DNA from: JAHJQT01 sp964494655 | GTDB lineage: Bacteria; Patescibacteriota; Minisyncoccia; Portnoybacterales; UBA2143 | NCBI GenBank assembly: GCA_964494655.1 | Contig: CAZBRM010000001.1 | Span: 1-63,236, forward strand | Reading direction: 5' to 3' | DNA: 63,236 nucleotides | Shown here: positions 32,171 through 41,211 of the stretch, one piece after another | Layout of the letters: each line of letters opens with the position of its first letter | How positions within the stretch are numbered: position 1 is the first letter of the stretch | Notes under the pieces: model-generated | What the model was told of the DNA's origin: nothing | What the model saw: the letters and a program-made list of their open reading frames with translations, nothing else | The model's database searches: none | Made by a program: the position numbers and the translations under genes

Positions 32171-33184
32171 ATGTCAATAAAAATAGCTATTAATGGCTTT
32201 GGCCGGATCGGTCGCGCTTCTTTCAAAAAAATATTAAATAATTCTGATGATATAAAAGTAGTGGCTATTAATGATTTAACTGACAATCAGACACTAGCTC
32301 ATCTTTTGAAATATGATTCATCTTATGGAATATATAATAAGACAATTAAGTCAGATGATGAATTTTTAACAATAGATGGCAATAAAATAAAGTGCTTAAC
32401 CGAAAAAGATCCGTTAAATCTTCCTTGGAAGGATTTGGAAATTGATGTTGTTCTTGAATGTACGGGGCACTTTACTGATTTTGAAGGAGCTAAAAAACAT
32501 CTAGAAGCAGGAGCTAAAAAAGTAATAATTTCAGCTCCATCTAAAAGTCCCGAAATACCTCATTTCGTCCTAGGGGTTAATGAAGAAAAATATAATTCAG
32601 AAAAAGATAATATTGTTTCTATGTGTTCGTGCACAACTAATTGCCTTGCGCCGGTAGCTAAAATTATTCACGAAAATTTTGAAATAGAAAGCGGCTTAAT
32701 GACAACCATACACAGCTATACTAATGACCAGCGTTTACTTGATGCTCCTCATCAAGATTTACGTCGCGCCCGTTCAGCAGGATTATCAATGATACCTACT
32801 ACTACAGGAGCGGCTATTGCTGTAACTAAAGCTATTCCAGAGCTCAAAGGAAAAATACACGGATTAGCTATTAGAGTGCCTACTTCAATAGTTTCTTTAG
32901 TTGATTTTGTGGCTAAAGTTAAAAAAGAAACAACTGTAGAAGATATTAATTATATTTTTAAAAAAGCGTCTTCTCAGAAAAAATTAAACGGAATTTTAGG
33001 AATAGAAGATGCTTTATTAGTTTCTATTGATTACAAGGGGAATTCCTTTTCTTCTATTGTAGATATGGCTTCAACTATGGTTCAGGGAAAGAATTTAATT
33101 AAGGTTTTAGCTTGGTATGATAATGAATGGGCTTACGGTTGCCGTTTAGCTGAATTCGCTGAATTTATAGGAAAGAGAATATAA
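32171..33184 (+). CDS. gap: Glyceraldehyde-3-phosphate dehydrogenase
   Basis: 337 residues, type I. NGFGRIGRASFKKIL binds NAD; catalytic C154 is in SMCSCTTNCLAP and its partner H181 in TTIHSYTNDQ. The C-terminal WYDNEWAYGCRLAEF is standard. It oxidises glyceraldehyde 3-phosphate to 1,3-bisphosphoglycerate in lower glycolysis. It starts a compact carbon-metabolism run: rpiB 7 nt later, then rpe, the transketolase halves and a PfkB kinase. Confidence 0.97.
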   Translation: MSIKIAINGFGRIGRASFKKILNNSDDIKVVAINDLTDNQTLAHLLKYDSSYGIYNKTIKSDDEFLTIDGNKIKCLTEKDPLNLPWKDLEIDVVLECTGHFTDFEGAKKHLEAGAKKVIISAPSKSPEIPHFVLGVNEEKYNSEKDNIVSMCSCTTNCLAPVAKIIHENFEIESGLMTTIHSYTNDQRLLDAPHQDLRRARSAGLSMIPTTTGAAIAVTKAIPELKGKIHGLAIRVPTSIVSLVDFVAKVKKETTVEDINYIFKKASSQKKLNGILGIEDALLVSIDYKGNSFSSIVDMASTMVQGKNLIKVLAWYDNEWAYGCRLAEFAEFIGKRI

Positions 33185-33191
33185 TAAGACT

Positions 33192-33626
33192 ATGATTTAT
33201 TTAGGCGCTGATCATGCTGGATTTTATCTTAAAGAAGAACTCAAGAAATATCTTGAGAAATTAGGTTATGAATCTGATGATTTAGGCAATAAAAAGCTTG
33301 ATCTTGAGGATGATTACCCTGATTTTGCCTTGAAACTAGCTGAAAAAGTAGTTGAAACTGATGGAAAAGGAATCTTAATTTGCGCTACTGGATTTGGCAT
33401 GGCTATGGCAGCTAACAAAGTAAAGGGAATTAGGGCCGCTGTTTGCTGGGATGATTTTACCGCCTTGCAGTCGCGAGAGCATAATAATGCAAATGTGCTT
33501 TGTTTGGGAAGTAAAATAATAGATCTAGAAACTGCCAAGAAAATTGTCAGAATTTGGCTAGAAACAGATTTTAGTGATGATGAAAGGCATGTCAGGAGAT
33601 TAGAAAAAATTAAGGAGATAAAATGA
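33192..33626 (+). CDS. rpiB: Ribose-5-phosphate isomerase B
   Basis: 144 residues of the RpiB/LacAB family. GADHAGFYLKEELKKYL at the start, the Cys-containing ILICATGFGMAMAANKVKGIRAA with catalytic Cys, and SREHNNANVLCLGSKII are intact. It interconverts ribose 5-phosphate and ribulose 5-phosphate. It overlaps rpe by 4 nt, so the two steps of the non-oxidative pentose phosphate pathway are translationally coupled. Confidence 0.96.
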   Translation: MIYLGADHAGFYLKEELKKYLEKLGYESDDLGNKKLDLEDDYPDFALKLAEKVVETDGKGILICATGFGMAMAANKVKGIRAAVCWDDFTALQSREHNNANVLCLGSKIIDLETAKKIVRIWLETDFSDDERHVRRLEKIKEIK

Positions 33627-34258
33627 TTCAAATTATTCCAGCTATTATTGCAAAAAATTTTCAGGAACTTAATGAAAAGATAAAAAAAATTGAACCTTAT
33701 GTTGAGTGGGCGCAGCTTGATGTTATGGATGGAAAGTTTGTCAATAATAAAACGTGGAATAGCCCTTATAATTTAAAAGATTTAGAAACTAATCTAAATT
33801 TGGAAGTGCATCTTATGATTGATGATCCAGAAGAAGTTATTGATGATTGGATTAATTCAGGAGTTAAAAGAATTATTTTTCATTACGAAGCAACAGATAA
33901 GCATGAAGAGATATTAAGAAAAATTAAAGAAGCTAGACTGGAAACTGGTATTGCTTTAAATCCTGAAACTTCCATAAATATATTAGATGATTTTATTAAC
34001 CAGCTTGATTTGATTTTAATAATGACAGTTAATCCTGGCTTTGGCGAACAGAGATTTTTAAATGAATCCGTGGATAAAATTAAGCAGTTACGGGAGAAAT
34101 ATAAAAGTGTTAACTTAGAAGTAGATGGTGGAATTAATTTGAAAACTGCGCCAGAAGTTATCAAGGCTGGCGTCAATATTTTAGCTGTTGGAAGCGCTAT
34201 TTTTAAAAGCAATAATATTGAAGAAACAATAAGAGAATTAAAAAATATAAATATATGA
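33623..34258 (+). CDS. rpe: Ribulose-phosphate 3-epimerase
   Basis: 211 residues, TIM barrel. IIPAIIAKNFQELNEKI, AQLDVMDGKFVNN with the metal-binding Asp, LEVHLMIDDPE and the phosphate loop VDGGINLKTAPEVIKAGVNILAVGSAIF are present. It converts ribulose 5-phosphate to xylulose 5-phosphate. Overlaps both neighbours by 4 nt. Confidence 0.96.
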   Translation: MIQIIPAIIAKNFQELNEKIKKIEPYVEWAQLDVMDGKFVNNKTWNSPYNLKDLETNLNLEVHLMIDDPEEVIDDWINSGVKRIIFHYEATDKHEEILRKIKEARLETGIALNPETSINILDDFINQLDLILIMTVNPGFGEQRFLNESVDKIKQLREKYKSVNLEVDGGINLKTAPEVIKAGVNILAVGSAIFKSNNIEETIRELKNINI

Positions 34259-35103
34259 ATATAAAAGAATTAGAAAAAAAAGCCAATGAGATAAGGAAGG
34301 ATGTCGTTAAAATGCTCTTAGAAGCGAAATCAGGGCATTCAGCTGGTTCTTTAGGTATGGCTGATGTTTTTACCGCCCTTTATTTCGGTGATATTATGAA
34401 GTATGATTCTAAAAAATTAGATTGGGAGGAAAGAGACAGAGTAGTTCTTTCTAACGCGCACATTTGTCCAGTTTGGTACGCAACAATGGCTCATGCTGGA
34501 TATTTTTCAATTAAAGAGTTAAAAACATTAAGAAAGCTTGGCTCTAATCTACAAGGACATCCTGATCGTTTTAAACTTCCTGGTATTGAAACATCAGGCG
34601 GTTCTCTTGGACAAGGTTTGTCTATTGCTTGCGGAATGGCTTATTCTTTTAATAAACTGGATAAAAAAGATAATTGGGTTTGGGCCTTAACCAGCGATGG
34701 AGAACATGATGAAGGTCAAATGTGGGAAGCGGCAATGTTTGCCGGAAAAAACAAATTATTTAATATTACACAGATTATGGACCGTAATAATATCCAAATT
34801 GACGGATATACAGAAGATGTTATGCCCTTGGAACCATTAAGGGAAAAATATGAGGCGTTTAACTGGCATGTTTTGGATGTTGACGGACATAATATAGAAG
34901 AAATTATTGATGCCTGCAATAAGTCAAAAGCGATTTTTGAAAAACCAACTTTAATAATCGCTCATACTATTCCTGGCAAGGGAGTTGATTTTATAGAATG
35001 GGAATATTCTTGGCACGGTAAGGCGCCTTGCGCTGAAGAAGCTGAGAAAGCTCTTGATTGTTTAAGAACTTTAGATGGAAAAATTAAAAGTGAACATAAA
35101 TAA
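34255..35103 (+). CDS. Transketolase, N-terminal (thiamine-diphosphate-binding) subunit
   Basis: 282 residues. GHSAGSLGMADVFTALYF, SNAHICPVWYATMA and GGSLGQGLSIACGMAYS belong to the pyrophosphate-binding half; the ThDP metal motif GDGExxEG appears as SDGEHDEGQMWEAAMFA followed by DRNNIQIDG. It forms, with the next gene, a two-subunit transketolase that moves two-carbon units between sugar phosphates, as in archaea and many CPR bacteria. It follows rpe with a 4-nt overlap. Confidence 0.95.
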   Translation: MNIKELEKKANEIRKDVVKMLLEAKSGHSAGSLGMADVFTALYFGDIMKYDSKKLDWEERDRVVLSNAHICPVWYATMAHAGYFSIKELKTLRKLGSNLQGHPDRFKLPGIETSGGSLGQGLSIACGMAYSFNKLDKKDNWVWALTSDGEHDEGQMWEAAMFAGKNKLFNITQIMDRNNIQIDGYTEDVMPLEPLREKYEAFNWHVLDVDGHNIEEIIDACNKSKAIFEKPTLIIAHTIPGKGVDFIEWEYSWHGKAPCAEEAEKALDCLRTLDGKIKSEHK

Positions 35104-35107
35104 AATT

Positions 35108-36079
35108 ATGAATTTATCAAAAGATTTGTACAACAAAGAAAAATTAGAACAAAAGCCAACTCGGGATGGTTATGGTTATGGGTTAGTAGAACTAGGTAAA
35201 AAAAATGAAAATATAGTAGTTTTAGGAGCTGATTTAACTGGTTCAACGCGATGCGACTGGTTTAAGAAAGAATTTCCAGATAGATTTATCCAGGTAGGCA
35301 TAGCTGAACAGAATATGATATGTGTTGCTGTAGGATTAGCTTTATCGGGAAAAGTTCCTTTCGCTTCTACTTATTCAGTTTTTTGTCCTGGACGCAACTG
35401 GGATCAAATTCGCATTAGCGTGGCTTATAATAAAGTTAATGTTAAATTTACTGGAGCTCACGCAGGAGTTTCTGTAGGCGCTGATGGAGCTACTCATCAA
35501 GGATTAGAAGATATTGCTATAACTCGTTGTTTGCCGAATATAACGGTTTTGGCGCCTTGCGATATGATTGAAACGCAAAAGGCCACAATTGCGGCTGGAG
35601 AGATGCAGGGGCCTGTTTATTTAAGGTTTGCAAGAGAAGCTACGCCTGTCTTTACTACTAATAAAACTCCTTTTGAAATTGGTAAGGCCAAAGTTTTTAG
35701 AGAAGGGAAAGATGCTTCAATAATCGCTTGTGGGCCAACAGTGCATGAGGCCTTGTTAGCCGCTAATGAATTAGAAAAAGAAGGAATTTCAGTTGAAGTA
35801 GTTAATAATCATACTATTAAGCCAATTGATGAGAAGACAATAATTGAAACAGCTAAAAAAACCGGCGCTGTTGTTACGGCTGAAGATCATCAGATAATGG
35901 GCGGTATGGGTTCTGCGGTGGCAGAGGTTTTAGGCAAAAACCAGCCAACTCCTATAGAAATGATTGGGGTTCAGGATAGGTTTGGTGAATCAGGCGAGAC
36001 AGATGAATTAATGAAAGAATTTGGTTTAATAGCTGTTAATATAAAAGAGGCGGTTAAAAAAGTTATTAAGAGAAAATAA
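35108..36079 (+). CDS. Transketolase, C-terminal subunit
   Basis: 323 residues from ATG 35108; an earlier ATG at 35075 would overlap the first subunit by 29 nt and add an atypical N-terminus. IQVGIAEQNMICVAVGLALSG carries the catalytic Glu of the pyrimidine domain; FTGAHAGVSVGADGATHQGLEDI and VYLRFAREATPVF are family stretches; the last 120 residues are the usual C-terminal domain (VVTAEDHQIMGGMGSAVAEVL). Together with the preceding gene it makes a complete transketolase. Confidence 0.95.
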   Translation: MNLSKDLYNKEKLEQKPTRDGYGYGLVELGKKNENIVVLGADLTGSTRCDWFKKEFPDRFIQVGIAEQNMICVAVGLALSGKVPFASTYSVFCPGRNWDQIRISVAYNKVNVKFTGAHAGVSVGADGATHQGLEDIAITRCLPNITVLAPCDMIETQKATIAAGEMQGPVYLRFAREATPVFTTNKTPFEIGKAKVFREGKDASIIACGPTVHEALLAANELEKEGISVEVVNNHTIKPIDEKTIIETAKKTGAVVTAEDHQIMGGMGSAVAEVLGKNQPTPIEMIGVQDRFGESGETDELMKEFGLIAVNIKEAVKKVIKRK

Positions 36080-37072
36080 ATGAAATATGATATTATAACT
36101 TTTGGTTCAGCTACTCAAGATATTTTTATGAGCAGTAAAAAATTGCAAGTAGTTGAAAGCGAAAAATTTATAACAAAAAAAGGGCTTTGTGTTCCTCTAG
36201 GCTCAAAAATGAAAGTTGATAATGTTAGTTTTGCTATGGGCGGCTGCGGAACTAACGCAGCTGTAACTTTTGCCCGTCAAGATTTGAAAACAGCTTATCT
36301 GGGCTTAATTGGAAAAGATTATCCAGGACAAATAATTAAAGACGAGCTTTTGTTTCATAGTGTTTCAACTGATTTATTAATTGAAACAGATAAATATCCA
36401 ACTGCTCTTTCAGTGATTCTTTCTTTACCCGGAATAGGCCGAAGTATTTTAAAAAAATTAGGAGCTTGTCATGAAATGACTGAACAAGATATTCCATTTG
36501 ATAAAATTAAGACAAAATGGATTTATGCTGGTTCTTTATCAGGTAATGCGTATAAATTTTTAGATTCTTTATTTGATTTTGCTGTTAAGAATAAAATAAA
36601 GATAGCTGCTAGTCCGGTTGGTCAAAGCCAATTAGGCGAGGGATTAGAAAGAACGCGTTCTTTATTAGACAAAATAGATGTATTGATTGTTAATCAAGAA
36701 GAAGCATCTCTTTTAACTCAAATAGATTTTAATAAAGAAGAAGAAATTTTTAAGAAATTAGATGAATTGGTTAAGGGAATTGCCGTAATGACTAAAGGGC
36801 CTGAAGGAGTAAGAGTTTCAGACGGAAAATATCACTATTCTGCTGGCATTCCTGAATCTGGTTTAGTTGACAGAACCGGAGCAGGTGACGCTTTTTCATC
36901 GGCTTTCTTGGCTGGTTATATTGAAAAAAATGATATTGTTTACGCAATCCAATTAGCTACTGCTAATGCTACGGCTGTCTTGCAAAAAATTGGAGCAATT
37001 AATGGATTATTAAAAAAAGGCGAATGGGGTCCTTGGGAAAAAGTCGAAATAAAAAAAGAAAAAATTAATTAA
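36080..37072 (+). CDS. PfkB-family sugar kinase
   Basis: 330 residues. The N-terminal GGCGTNAAVTFARQDLKTAYLGLIGKDYPG and the C-terminal DRTGAGDAFSSAFLAGY with catalytic Asp are the two PfkB signatures. It phosphorylates a sugar, sugar phosphate or nucleoside with ATP. Its position, with no gap after transketolase and in a carbon operon that lacks a classical 6-phosphofructokinase, makes a fructose-6-phosphate or ribose kinase role plausible, but PfkB specificity cannot be read from these motifs. Confidence 0.9.
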   Translation: MKYDIITFGSATQDIFMSSKKLQVVESEKFITKKGLCVPLGSKMKVDNVSFAMGGCGTNAAVTFARQDLKTAYLGLIGKDYPGQIIKDELLFHSVSTDLLIETDKYPTALSVILSLPGIGRSILKKLGACHEMTEQDIPFDKIKTKWIYAGSLSGNAYKFLDSLFDFAVKNKIKIAASPVGQSQLGEGLERTRSLLDKIDVLIVNQEEASLLTQIDFNKEEEIFKKLDELVKGIAVMTKGPEGVRVSDGKYHYSAGIPESGLVDRTGAGDAFSSAFLAGYIEKNDIVYAIQLATANATAVLQKIGAINGLLKKGEWGPWEKVEIKKEKIN

Positions 37073-37084
37073 TAAAATAAATAT

Positions 37085-37330
37085 ATGCCATTTAATGATC
37101 AAGAAGAACAATATTTTTTCCCCGATACACCCAAAATGGTTCAATGGGTTATAAAACATTCAGGTGGCCTTGTAAAGGATGAAAGACAAGCTAATTTTGT
37201 TCTTCTTGGAATTATCGCTTTAGCTATTATTATTTCACTTGTTTTAATATTTGGATCTGGAGGCACCTCATATGATGATCAATCTTATAATGAATCCATC
37301 TATGAAGAAGAATTGCTTAATGATTTTTGA
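37085..37330 (+). CDS. Small membrane protein upstream of pilins
   Basis: 81 residues with one central transmembrane helix (FVLLGIIALAIIISLVLIFG, about 39-58), an N-terminal region with aromatic and acidic residues, and a short acidic Tyr-rich tail (SYDDQSYNESIYEEE). It sits between the sugar kinase and a pseudopilin gene. It may belong to the pilus locus; the family is not recognised. Confidence 0.65.
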   Translation: MPFNDQEEQYFFPDTPKMVQWVIKHSGGLVKDERQANFVLLGIIALAIIISLVLIFGSGGTSYDDQSYNESIYEEELLNDF

Positions 37331-37352
37331 TAATTAAAAACTAATTTATAAC

Positions 37353-37838
37353 ATGAAAAAGCAAAATGGCTTTACTTTGATCGAACTTCTAGTTGTTATT
37401 TCTATCATCGGATTATTGTCTACGATTGTTTTAGTTAGTTTAAATGCGGCCAGGGAGAAAGCGAAATATGCTCGAGTTAGAGCGGATCTAAGTCATATTG
37501 TTAAAGCTATGAAGATGTATGAAATAGATGTTGGAGAACTACCTCCGCGCGGAGATTCTTGTCCAGCTTGTTGTTATCCAAATTGTCAGGGTTCTTGGGA
37601 CACAGTAATAAATGCTTTACTCAATAATGATGGATCTGGCTGGTACGGACCATATTTAAATCGAGCAATTTCTCAAGATCCATGGCATAATCATTTTTAT
37701 TATGACGATAATGCATGTAATTCAAATTGTGGTGATTCTAATGTTGGTTCAGCGGGTTCAGATGGGATAAGAAATAGTAGTGATGATGTTGTTTTTAGAG
37801 TGACTAATCGAGAAGAAGTTATTAATTGTTGTTATTAA
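37353..37838 (+). CDS. Type IV pilin/pseudopilin-like protein
   Basis: 161 residues. The class III signal MKKQNGFTLIELLVVISIIGLL has the prepilin peptidase site after G6 and the conserved Glu5 of the mature form. Mature residues continue as an amphipathic helix (LNAAREKAKYARVRADLSHIVKAMKMYE) and a small globular domain resembling type II pseudopilin GspG, with GSDGIRNSSDDVVF in place of its calcium loop. Eight Cys (for example CPACCYPNC, CNSNC, CC at the end) are unusual and suggest disulfide stabilisation. A second copy begins 2 nt later and is cut by the assembly gap. Confidence 0.88.
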   Translation: MKKQNGFTLIELLVVISIIGLLSTIVLVSLNAAREKAKYARVRADLSHIVKAMKMYEIDVGELPPRGDSCPACCYPNCQGSWDTVINALLNNDGSGWYGPYLNRAISQDPWHNHFYYDDNACNSNCGDSNVGSAGSDGIRNSSDDVVFRVTNREEVINCCY

Positions 37839-37839
37839 T

Positions 37840-38020
37840 ATGAAAAAANNNNNNNNNNNNNNNNNNNNNNNNNNNNNNNNNNNNNNNNNNNNNNNNNNNN
37901 NNNNNNNNNNNNNNNNNNNNNNNNNNNNNNNNNNNNNNNNNNNNNNNNAAGGGTTGTTGCTATTTTAGAATAACGGCGAGATTAGAACAAGGCGGTACTT
38001 TTCGGTTAGAGGGTTACTAA
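37840..38020 (+). CDS. Second pilin-like gene, interrupted by the assembly gap
   Basis: The start (ATG AAA AAA at 37840) and the last 24 codons (KGCCYFRITARLEQGGTFRLEGY, 37949-38020) flank 100 N. The C-terminal CCYF and the beta-strand ending fit the pseudopilin fold of the preceding gene. The true length is unknown because the gap size is arbitrary. Confidence 0.5.
37849..37948. other. Scaffold gap (100 N)
   Basis: A run of exactly 100 N, a conventional placeholder. It falls between similar pilin genes, where repeated sequence would hinder assembly; genes may be missing here. Confidence 0.97.
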
Positions 38021-38024
38021 AAAT

Positions 38025-39296
38025 ATGAATTCGGAAGCAAAAAAATTAGCTGAATTATTAAGAACATCTGAAGATGTTGTTTTGGATTTGGAGAAAAAGA
38101 TGGAAAAAATAAGTAAGAAAAAAAATGTTATTAGTAAGATTGTTCAGGATAATGATTTTAAAATTAGAAAAAAATTAATAAAATTAGGATTTGGCAAGAA
38201 TAAAAAGCCTTTTAACGCTAAAGCAGAAAATGTTTATAAAGCATTGATTAAAAAAACTGAAAAAGATGATAAAATACTCCTTAAATATTTCTATAAACCT
38301 GATTTTTCTACAACAACCGGTTGCCGCAGTTTGATTAATACCGCAAAAGAATTAGCGGGTAGTCTTGTTGGATTTTATCTTAAGGAAAATAAGGCAAAAG
38401 AATTATTAAAATTAAATCCGCCTAAAAAGATTATGGCAAGTTTGGGTTATGGAGATGATGTTAATAAAATGCTTGAAAAAGAAAACCTTTTTGAAATATT
38501 TGCTGCGCTACGCTTTATTGAAGACGGTCAATGGCTGAATAATACTTTTTTTGAACCGTATAAAGATTTAAAGAAAGATGATTTTGAAGAAAGAGAAATT
38601 AAAGTAATGGCCTTGTCAGAAAAATGGGGAGGTATTGGCAGAGAGTTTTTAGGGGAAAAACTTCACCATATGAGTCACTTGAAAGAACTTGGTCTTGTTT
38701 TTATTATTCCAGTCAAAAAACAAGTAAAGGGAGAAATTTTATATCTTTTTTTTATGACTCTTCATTATATCTATGAAACAGATTGGCATGCAAGATTATT
38801 TAAGTCATATTCTAAAGATAAAAATTTTGCAGATAAAATGATAGGAGCTTTAAAAGTAGAAGTTACAAGTGATCCATTGCCTAATCATAATAAAATGAGC
38901 TGGCGAATTGTGCCTAAATATTTAGCTAAAAAAGATATTAATGATCCGCGTCTAGCCGAGCCTCATATTAGTCCAGAAGCGTGGCATTATACAAAAGCTG
39001 CTAAAGTTATTCAAAAATTTGCAAAACGTTTTGAAATTCCAGATCTTAATTTTTGGGATGAGCTAGATACAGCTGGAGAATATTTTTCTGCTAATCATTC
39101 AAAAAAGAAAGTTTTAATAAGTTTTGATTTATTTGATAATGGAATTTCACTTCTTCAACAAATGGGATTTGAATCAAAATATCTTTATCATCAGCAGGAG
39201 GCGTTATGGAACAAAGTTTTTATTGAATATCTAGGAGAAGAAATGCTGGATAAAGTAATGATGGAAAATTTAGACAAAGGATACATAACGCTGTAA
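38025..39296 (+). CDS. Conserved-looking hypothetical protein (423 aa)
   Basis: A soluble, helix-rich protein with a Lys/Glu-rich N-terminus (about 1-60). Distinctive segments are FSTTTGCRSLINTAKELAGSLVGFYL, LSEKWGGIGREFLGEKLHHMSHLKELGL, YIYETDWHARLFKSY and SPEAWHYTKAAKVIQKFAKRFEIPDLNFWDELDTAGEYFSANHSKK. Several His and Trp look conserved-type, but I recognise no motif. It lies 9 nt before the aldolase and is probably co-transcribed with it and the ferredoxin, so a link to carbon or redox metabolism is possible. Confidence 0.7.
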   Translation: MNSEAKKLAELLRTSEDVVLDLEKKMEKISKKKNVISKIVQDNDFKIRKKLIKLGFGKNKKPFNAKAENVYKALIKKTEKDDKILLKYFYKPDFSTTTGCRSLINTAKELAGSLVGFYLKENKAKELLKLNPPKKIMASLGYGDDVNKMLEKENLFEIFAALRFIEDGQWLNNTFFEPYKDLKKDDFEEREIKVMALSEKWGGIGREFLGEKLHHMSHLKELGLVFIIPVKKQVKGEILYLFFMTLHYIYETDWHARLFKSYSKDKNFADKMIGALKVEVTSDPLPNHNKMSWRIVPKYLAKKDINDPRLAEPHISPEAWHYTKAAKVIQKFAKRFEIPDLNFWDELDTAGEYFSANHSKKKVLISFDLFDNGISLLQQMGFESKYLYHQQEALWNKVFIEYLGEEMLDKVMMENLDKGYITL

Positions 39297-39305
39297 TTTA
39301 TATAT

Positions 39306-40163
39306 ATGCTAGACATATTTAAAAAAGCACAAAAGAATAAATACGCTATAGGTGCTTTTAATGCTTCTAATTTAGAACAAGTCAAAGCGATTGTTCAAGC
39401 TGCTCAAAATCTTCAGAGTCCGATTATAATTTCCACTTCTGAAGGAGAAAGTAGTTTTTTAGGTAAAAAACAGATGAAGGCCTTAATAGACACTTATCGT
39501 CAAGAAACAGGATTGCCAATAATTTTGCATTTAGACCACGGCAAATCCTTTGAAATTATTAAAGAAGCAATTGAAGCGGGTTATGATTCTGTCCATTTTG
39601 ACGGTTCTGAATTAAACTTTGAAGAAAATATTGAAATGACTAAAAAAATTGCTGACTTTGCCAGAAAAAGAGATATTAAAAATATTGAAGGGGAATTAGG
39701 ATATTTAAGAGGAAAATCATCTATCCAGGAAAAAGTGGAGATCAAGCAGGAAGATTTAACTAATTCAAAGCAAGCGTTGGAATTTGTTGAAAAGACAGGG
39801 ATAGACAGCTTAGCTGTTTCAATTGGTAATATTCATGGTATTTTTAAATCAAATAAAAATCCCCATTTATTTTTAGATAGGTTAGAGGAAATAAATAATG
39901 CAGTGGGAGATAAAGTTGGTTTGGTTCTTCATGGAGGTTCAGGCACGCCCGAAGATGATCTAAAAAAAGCAATTGAATTGGGTGTTGTTAAAGTTAATAT
40001 TAATACAGAATTACGCTTGGCTTATTCAAAAACATTAAGAGAATTTATTCAAAATAATCCTAAAGAAACAACTCCCTATAAAATAATGCCGTCAGTTGTT
40101 GAGGCAATTCAAATGGTTGTTGAAGATAAAATAAGATTATTTAAAAGTAACAATAAAGCATGA
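39306..40163 (+). CDS. fba: Class II fructose-bisphosphate aldolase family
   Basis: 285 residues. Zinc and substrate motifs are present: LHLDHGKSFEIIKEAIEAGYDSVHFDGSEL (first His and catalytic Asp), IEGELGYLRG, and LVLHGGSGTPEDDLKKAIELGVVKVNINTELR (second and third His region, phosphate loop). It cleaves or forms fructose 1,6-bisphosphate (the tagatose-type branch is possible). It overlaps the ferredoxin gene by 4 nt. Confidence 0.94.
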   Translation: MLDIFKKAQKNKYAIGAFNASNLEQVKAIVQAAQNLQSPIIISTSEGESSFLGKKQMKALIDTYRQETGLPIILHLDHGKSFEIIKEAIEAGYDSVHFDGSELNFEENIEMTKKIADFARKRDIKNIEGELGYLRGKSSIQEKVEIKQEDLTNSKQALEFVEKTGIDSLAVSIGNIHGIFKSNKNPHLFLDRLEEINNAVGDKVGLVLHGGSGTPEDDLKKAIELGVVKVNINTELRLAYSKTLREFIQNNPKETTPYKIMPSVVEAIQMVVEDKIRLFKSNNKA

Positions 40164-40345
40164 AAATAAAAATAGATAAAGAAAAATGCATTGGTTGTGG
40201 TAGCTGCGAAGCTGTCTGTCCTGATTTTTTTAAAATGGATGATGAAAATAAGGCCTATTTTAAGGAAAATAAGGAAGGGGATAAAGATTGCATTAAAGAA
40301 GCAGTTGATATTTGTCCTATTCAGGCAATTGAAATTGAGGAGTAA
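40160..40345 (+). CDS. Single-cluster 4Fe-4S ferredoxin
   Basis: 61 residues with CIGCGSCEAVCP and a distal CP in VDICPIQAIEIEE: four ligands for one 4Fe-4S cluster, plus C50-type extra Cys (DCIKEA) that could form a disulfide as in thermophile-type ferredoxins. Very acidic. It probably carries electrons for soluble redox enzymes such as the hydrogenase, but no partner is adjacent. Coupled to fba by an ATGA overlap. Confidence 0.93.
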   Translation: MKIKIDKEKCIGCGSCEAVCPDFFKMDDENKAYFKENKEGDKDCIKEAVDICPIQAIEIEE

Positions 40346-40363
40346 ATTAAATTAAAACTTCAT

Positions 40364-40438
40364 ATTCTAAAATTTATTCGTGCTTTAGCCCTAAAGGGCG
40401 CCTTCCACGCTCAAAAATTTCAGAATACTTGTTTTTTA
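40364..40438 (+). terminator. Three-tier hairpin and T-run between the ferredoxin and rplY
   Basis: Nested stems ATTCTAAAATTT/AAATTTCAGAAT (11 of 12), CGTG/CACG and GCCC-taaa-GGGC, followed by TTGTTTTTTAC. It probably terminates the aldolase-ferredoxin transcript; its layered shape is more elaborate than the other terminators here. Confidence 0.55.
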
Positions 40439-40443
40439 CATAC

Positions 40444-40472
40444 TTGACCCAAAAGGTTTTTTTAGTTAGGAT
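40444..40472 (+). promoter_or_regulatory. Promoter of rplY
   Basis: TTGACC (40444-40449), 17-nt spacer, TAGGAT (40467-40472), then 6 nt to the ATG. Predicts a leaderless rplY mRNA. Confidence 0.7.
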
Positions 40473-40478
40473 AGATGT

Positions 40479-41210
40479 ATGTTAAAATTATTAGTTAAAT
40501 TACGTCAGGAAACTGGTAGACACAATAAAATCATCCGGGAACAAAAATTAATTCCGGCTGTTTTATATGGTCATAAAGTTAAAAATTTGAATTTATCTGT
40601 TAAAGAGCGGGATTTTGAAAAAATATATAAACAGGCTGGTGAAAGCACTTTAATTAAGATTAATATAAAAACCGATAAAGACGAAAAAGAGAAAGAAAGA
40701 ATAGTTTTGATTTATAACACAGAGAAAGATCCTGTGAGCGATAAAGTTATTCATATTGATTTTTATCAAGTTAAAATGGATCAAGAAATTTCAATAGAAA
40801 TTCCGTTGGTGTTTATCAATAAATCAGATGCTGTTGAGACCGATAAAGGAGTTTTAATTAAAAATCTTCAGGTTGTTGAAGTAGAAGCGTTGCCTCAAGA
40901 TTTACCTTCTGAAATTGAAGTTGATGTTTCCGTATTAAAAACATTTAATGATAATATTTATATTAAAGATTTAAAAATACCGGAGAAATCTAAAATAAAA
41001 AATAATCCAGAAGATTCAGTCGCTTCAGTAATTCCTCCAAGAACTAAGGCGGAATTAGAGAATTTAGAAGAAGCGCCTGTTGAAAAAACAGAGGAAATTG
41101 AAAAAGATGATAAAAAATCAGAAAAGGAAGAAGAAGAATCTTCTGAATCAGTTAAAGATGTTCAAAAAGAAAAACCTGCTAAAGAAGAATCTGCTTCTAG
41201 TAGGAAGTAA
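40479..41210 (+). CDS. rplY: Ribosomal protein bL25 (Ctc-type)
   Basis: 243 residues. The N-terminal 95 match bL25 (LRQETGRHNKIIREQKLIPAVLYGHKVKNLNLSV), which binds 5S rRNA; the following beta domain (VIHIDFYQVKMDQEISIEIPLVF...VEVEALPQDLPSEIEVDVS) is the TL5/Ctc C-terminal domain. The last 45 residues are a low-complexity Glu/Lys/Ser tail, as in many members. It is 1 nt from the lytic transglycosylase gene. Confidence 0.95.
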   Translation: MLKLLVKLRQETGRHNKIIREQKLIPAVLYGHKVKNLNLSVKERDFEKIYKQAGESTLIKINIKTDKDEKEKERIVLIYNTEKDPVSDKVIHIDFYQVKMDQEISIEIPLVFINKSDAVETDKGVLIKNLQVVEVEALPQDLPSEIEVDVSVLKTFNDNIYIKDLKIPEKSKIKNNPEDSVASVIPPRTKAELENLEEAPVEKTEEIEKDDKKSEKEEEESSESVKDVQKEKPAKEESASSRK

Positions 41211-41211
41211 A

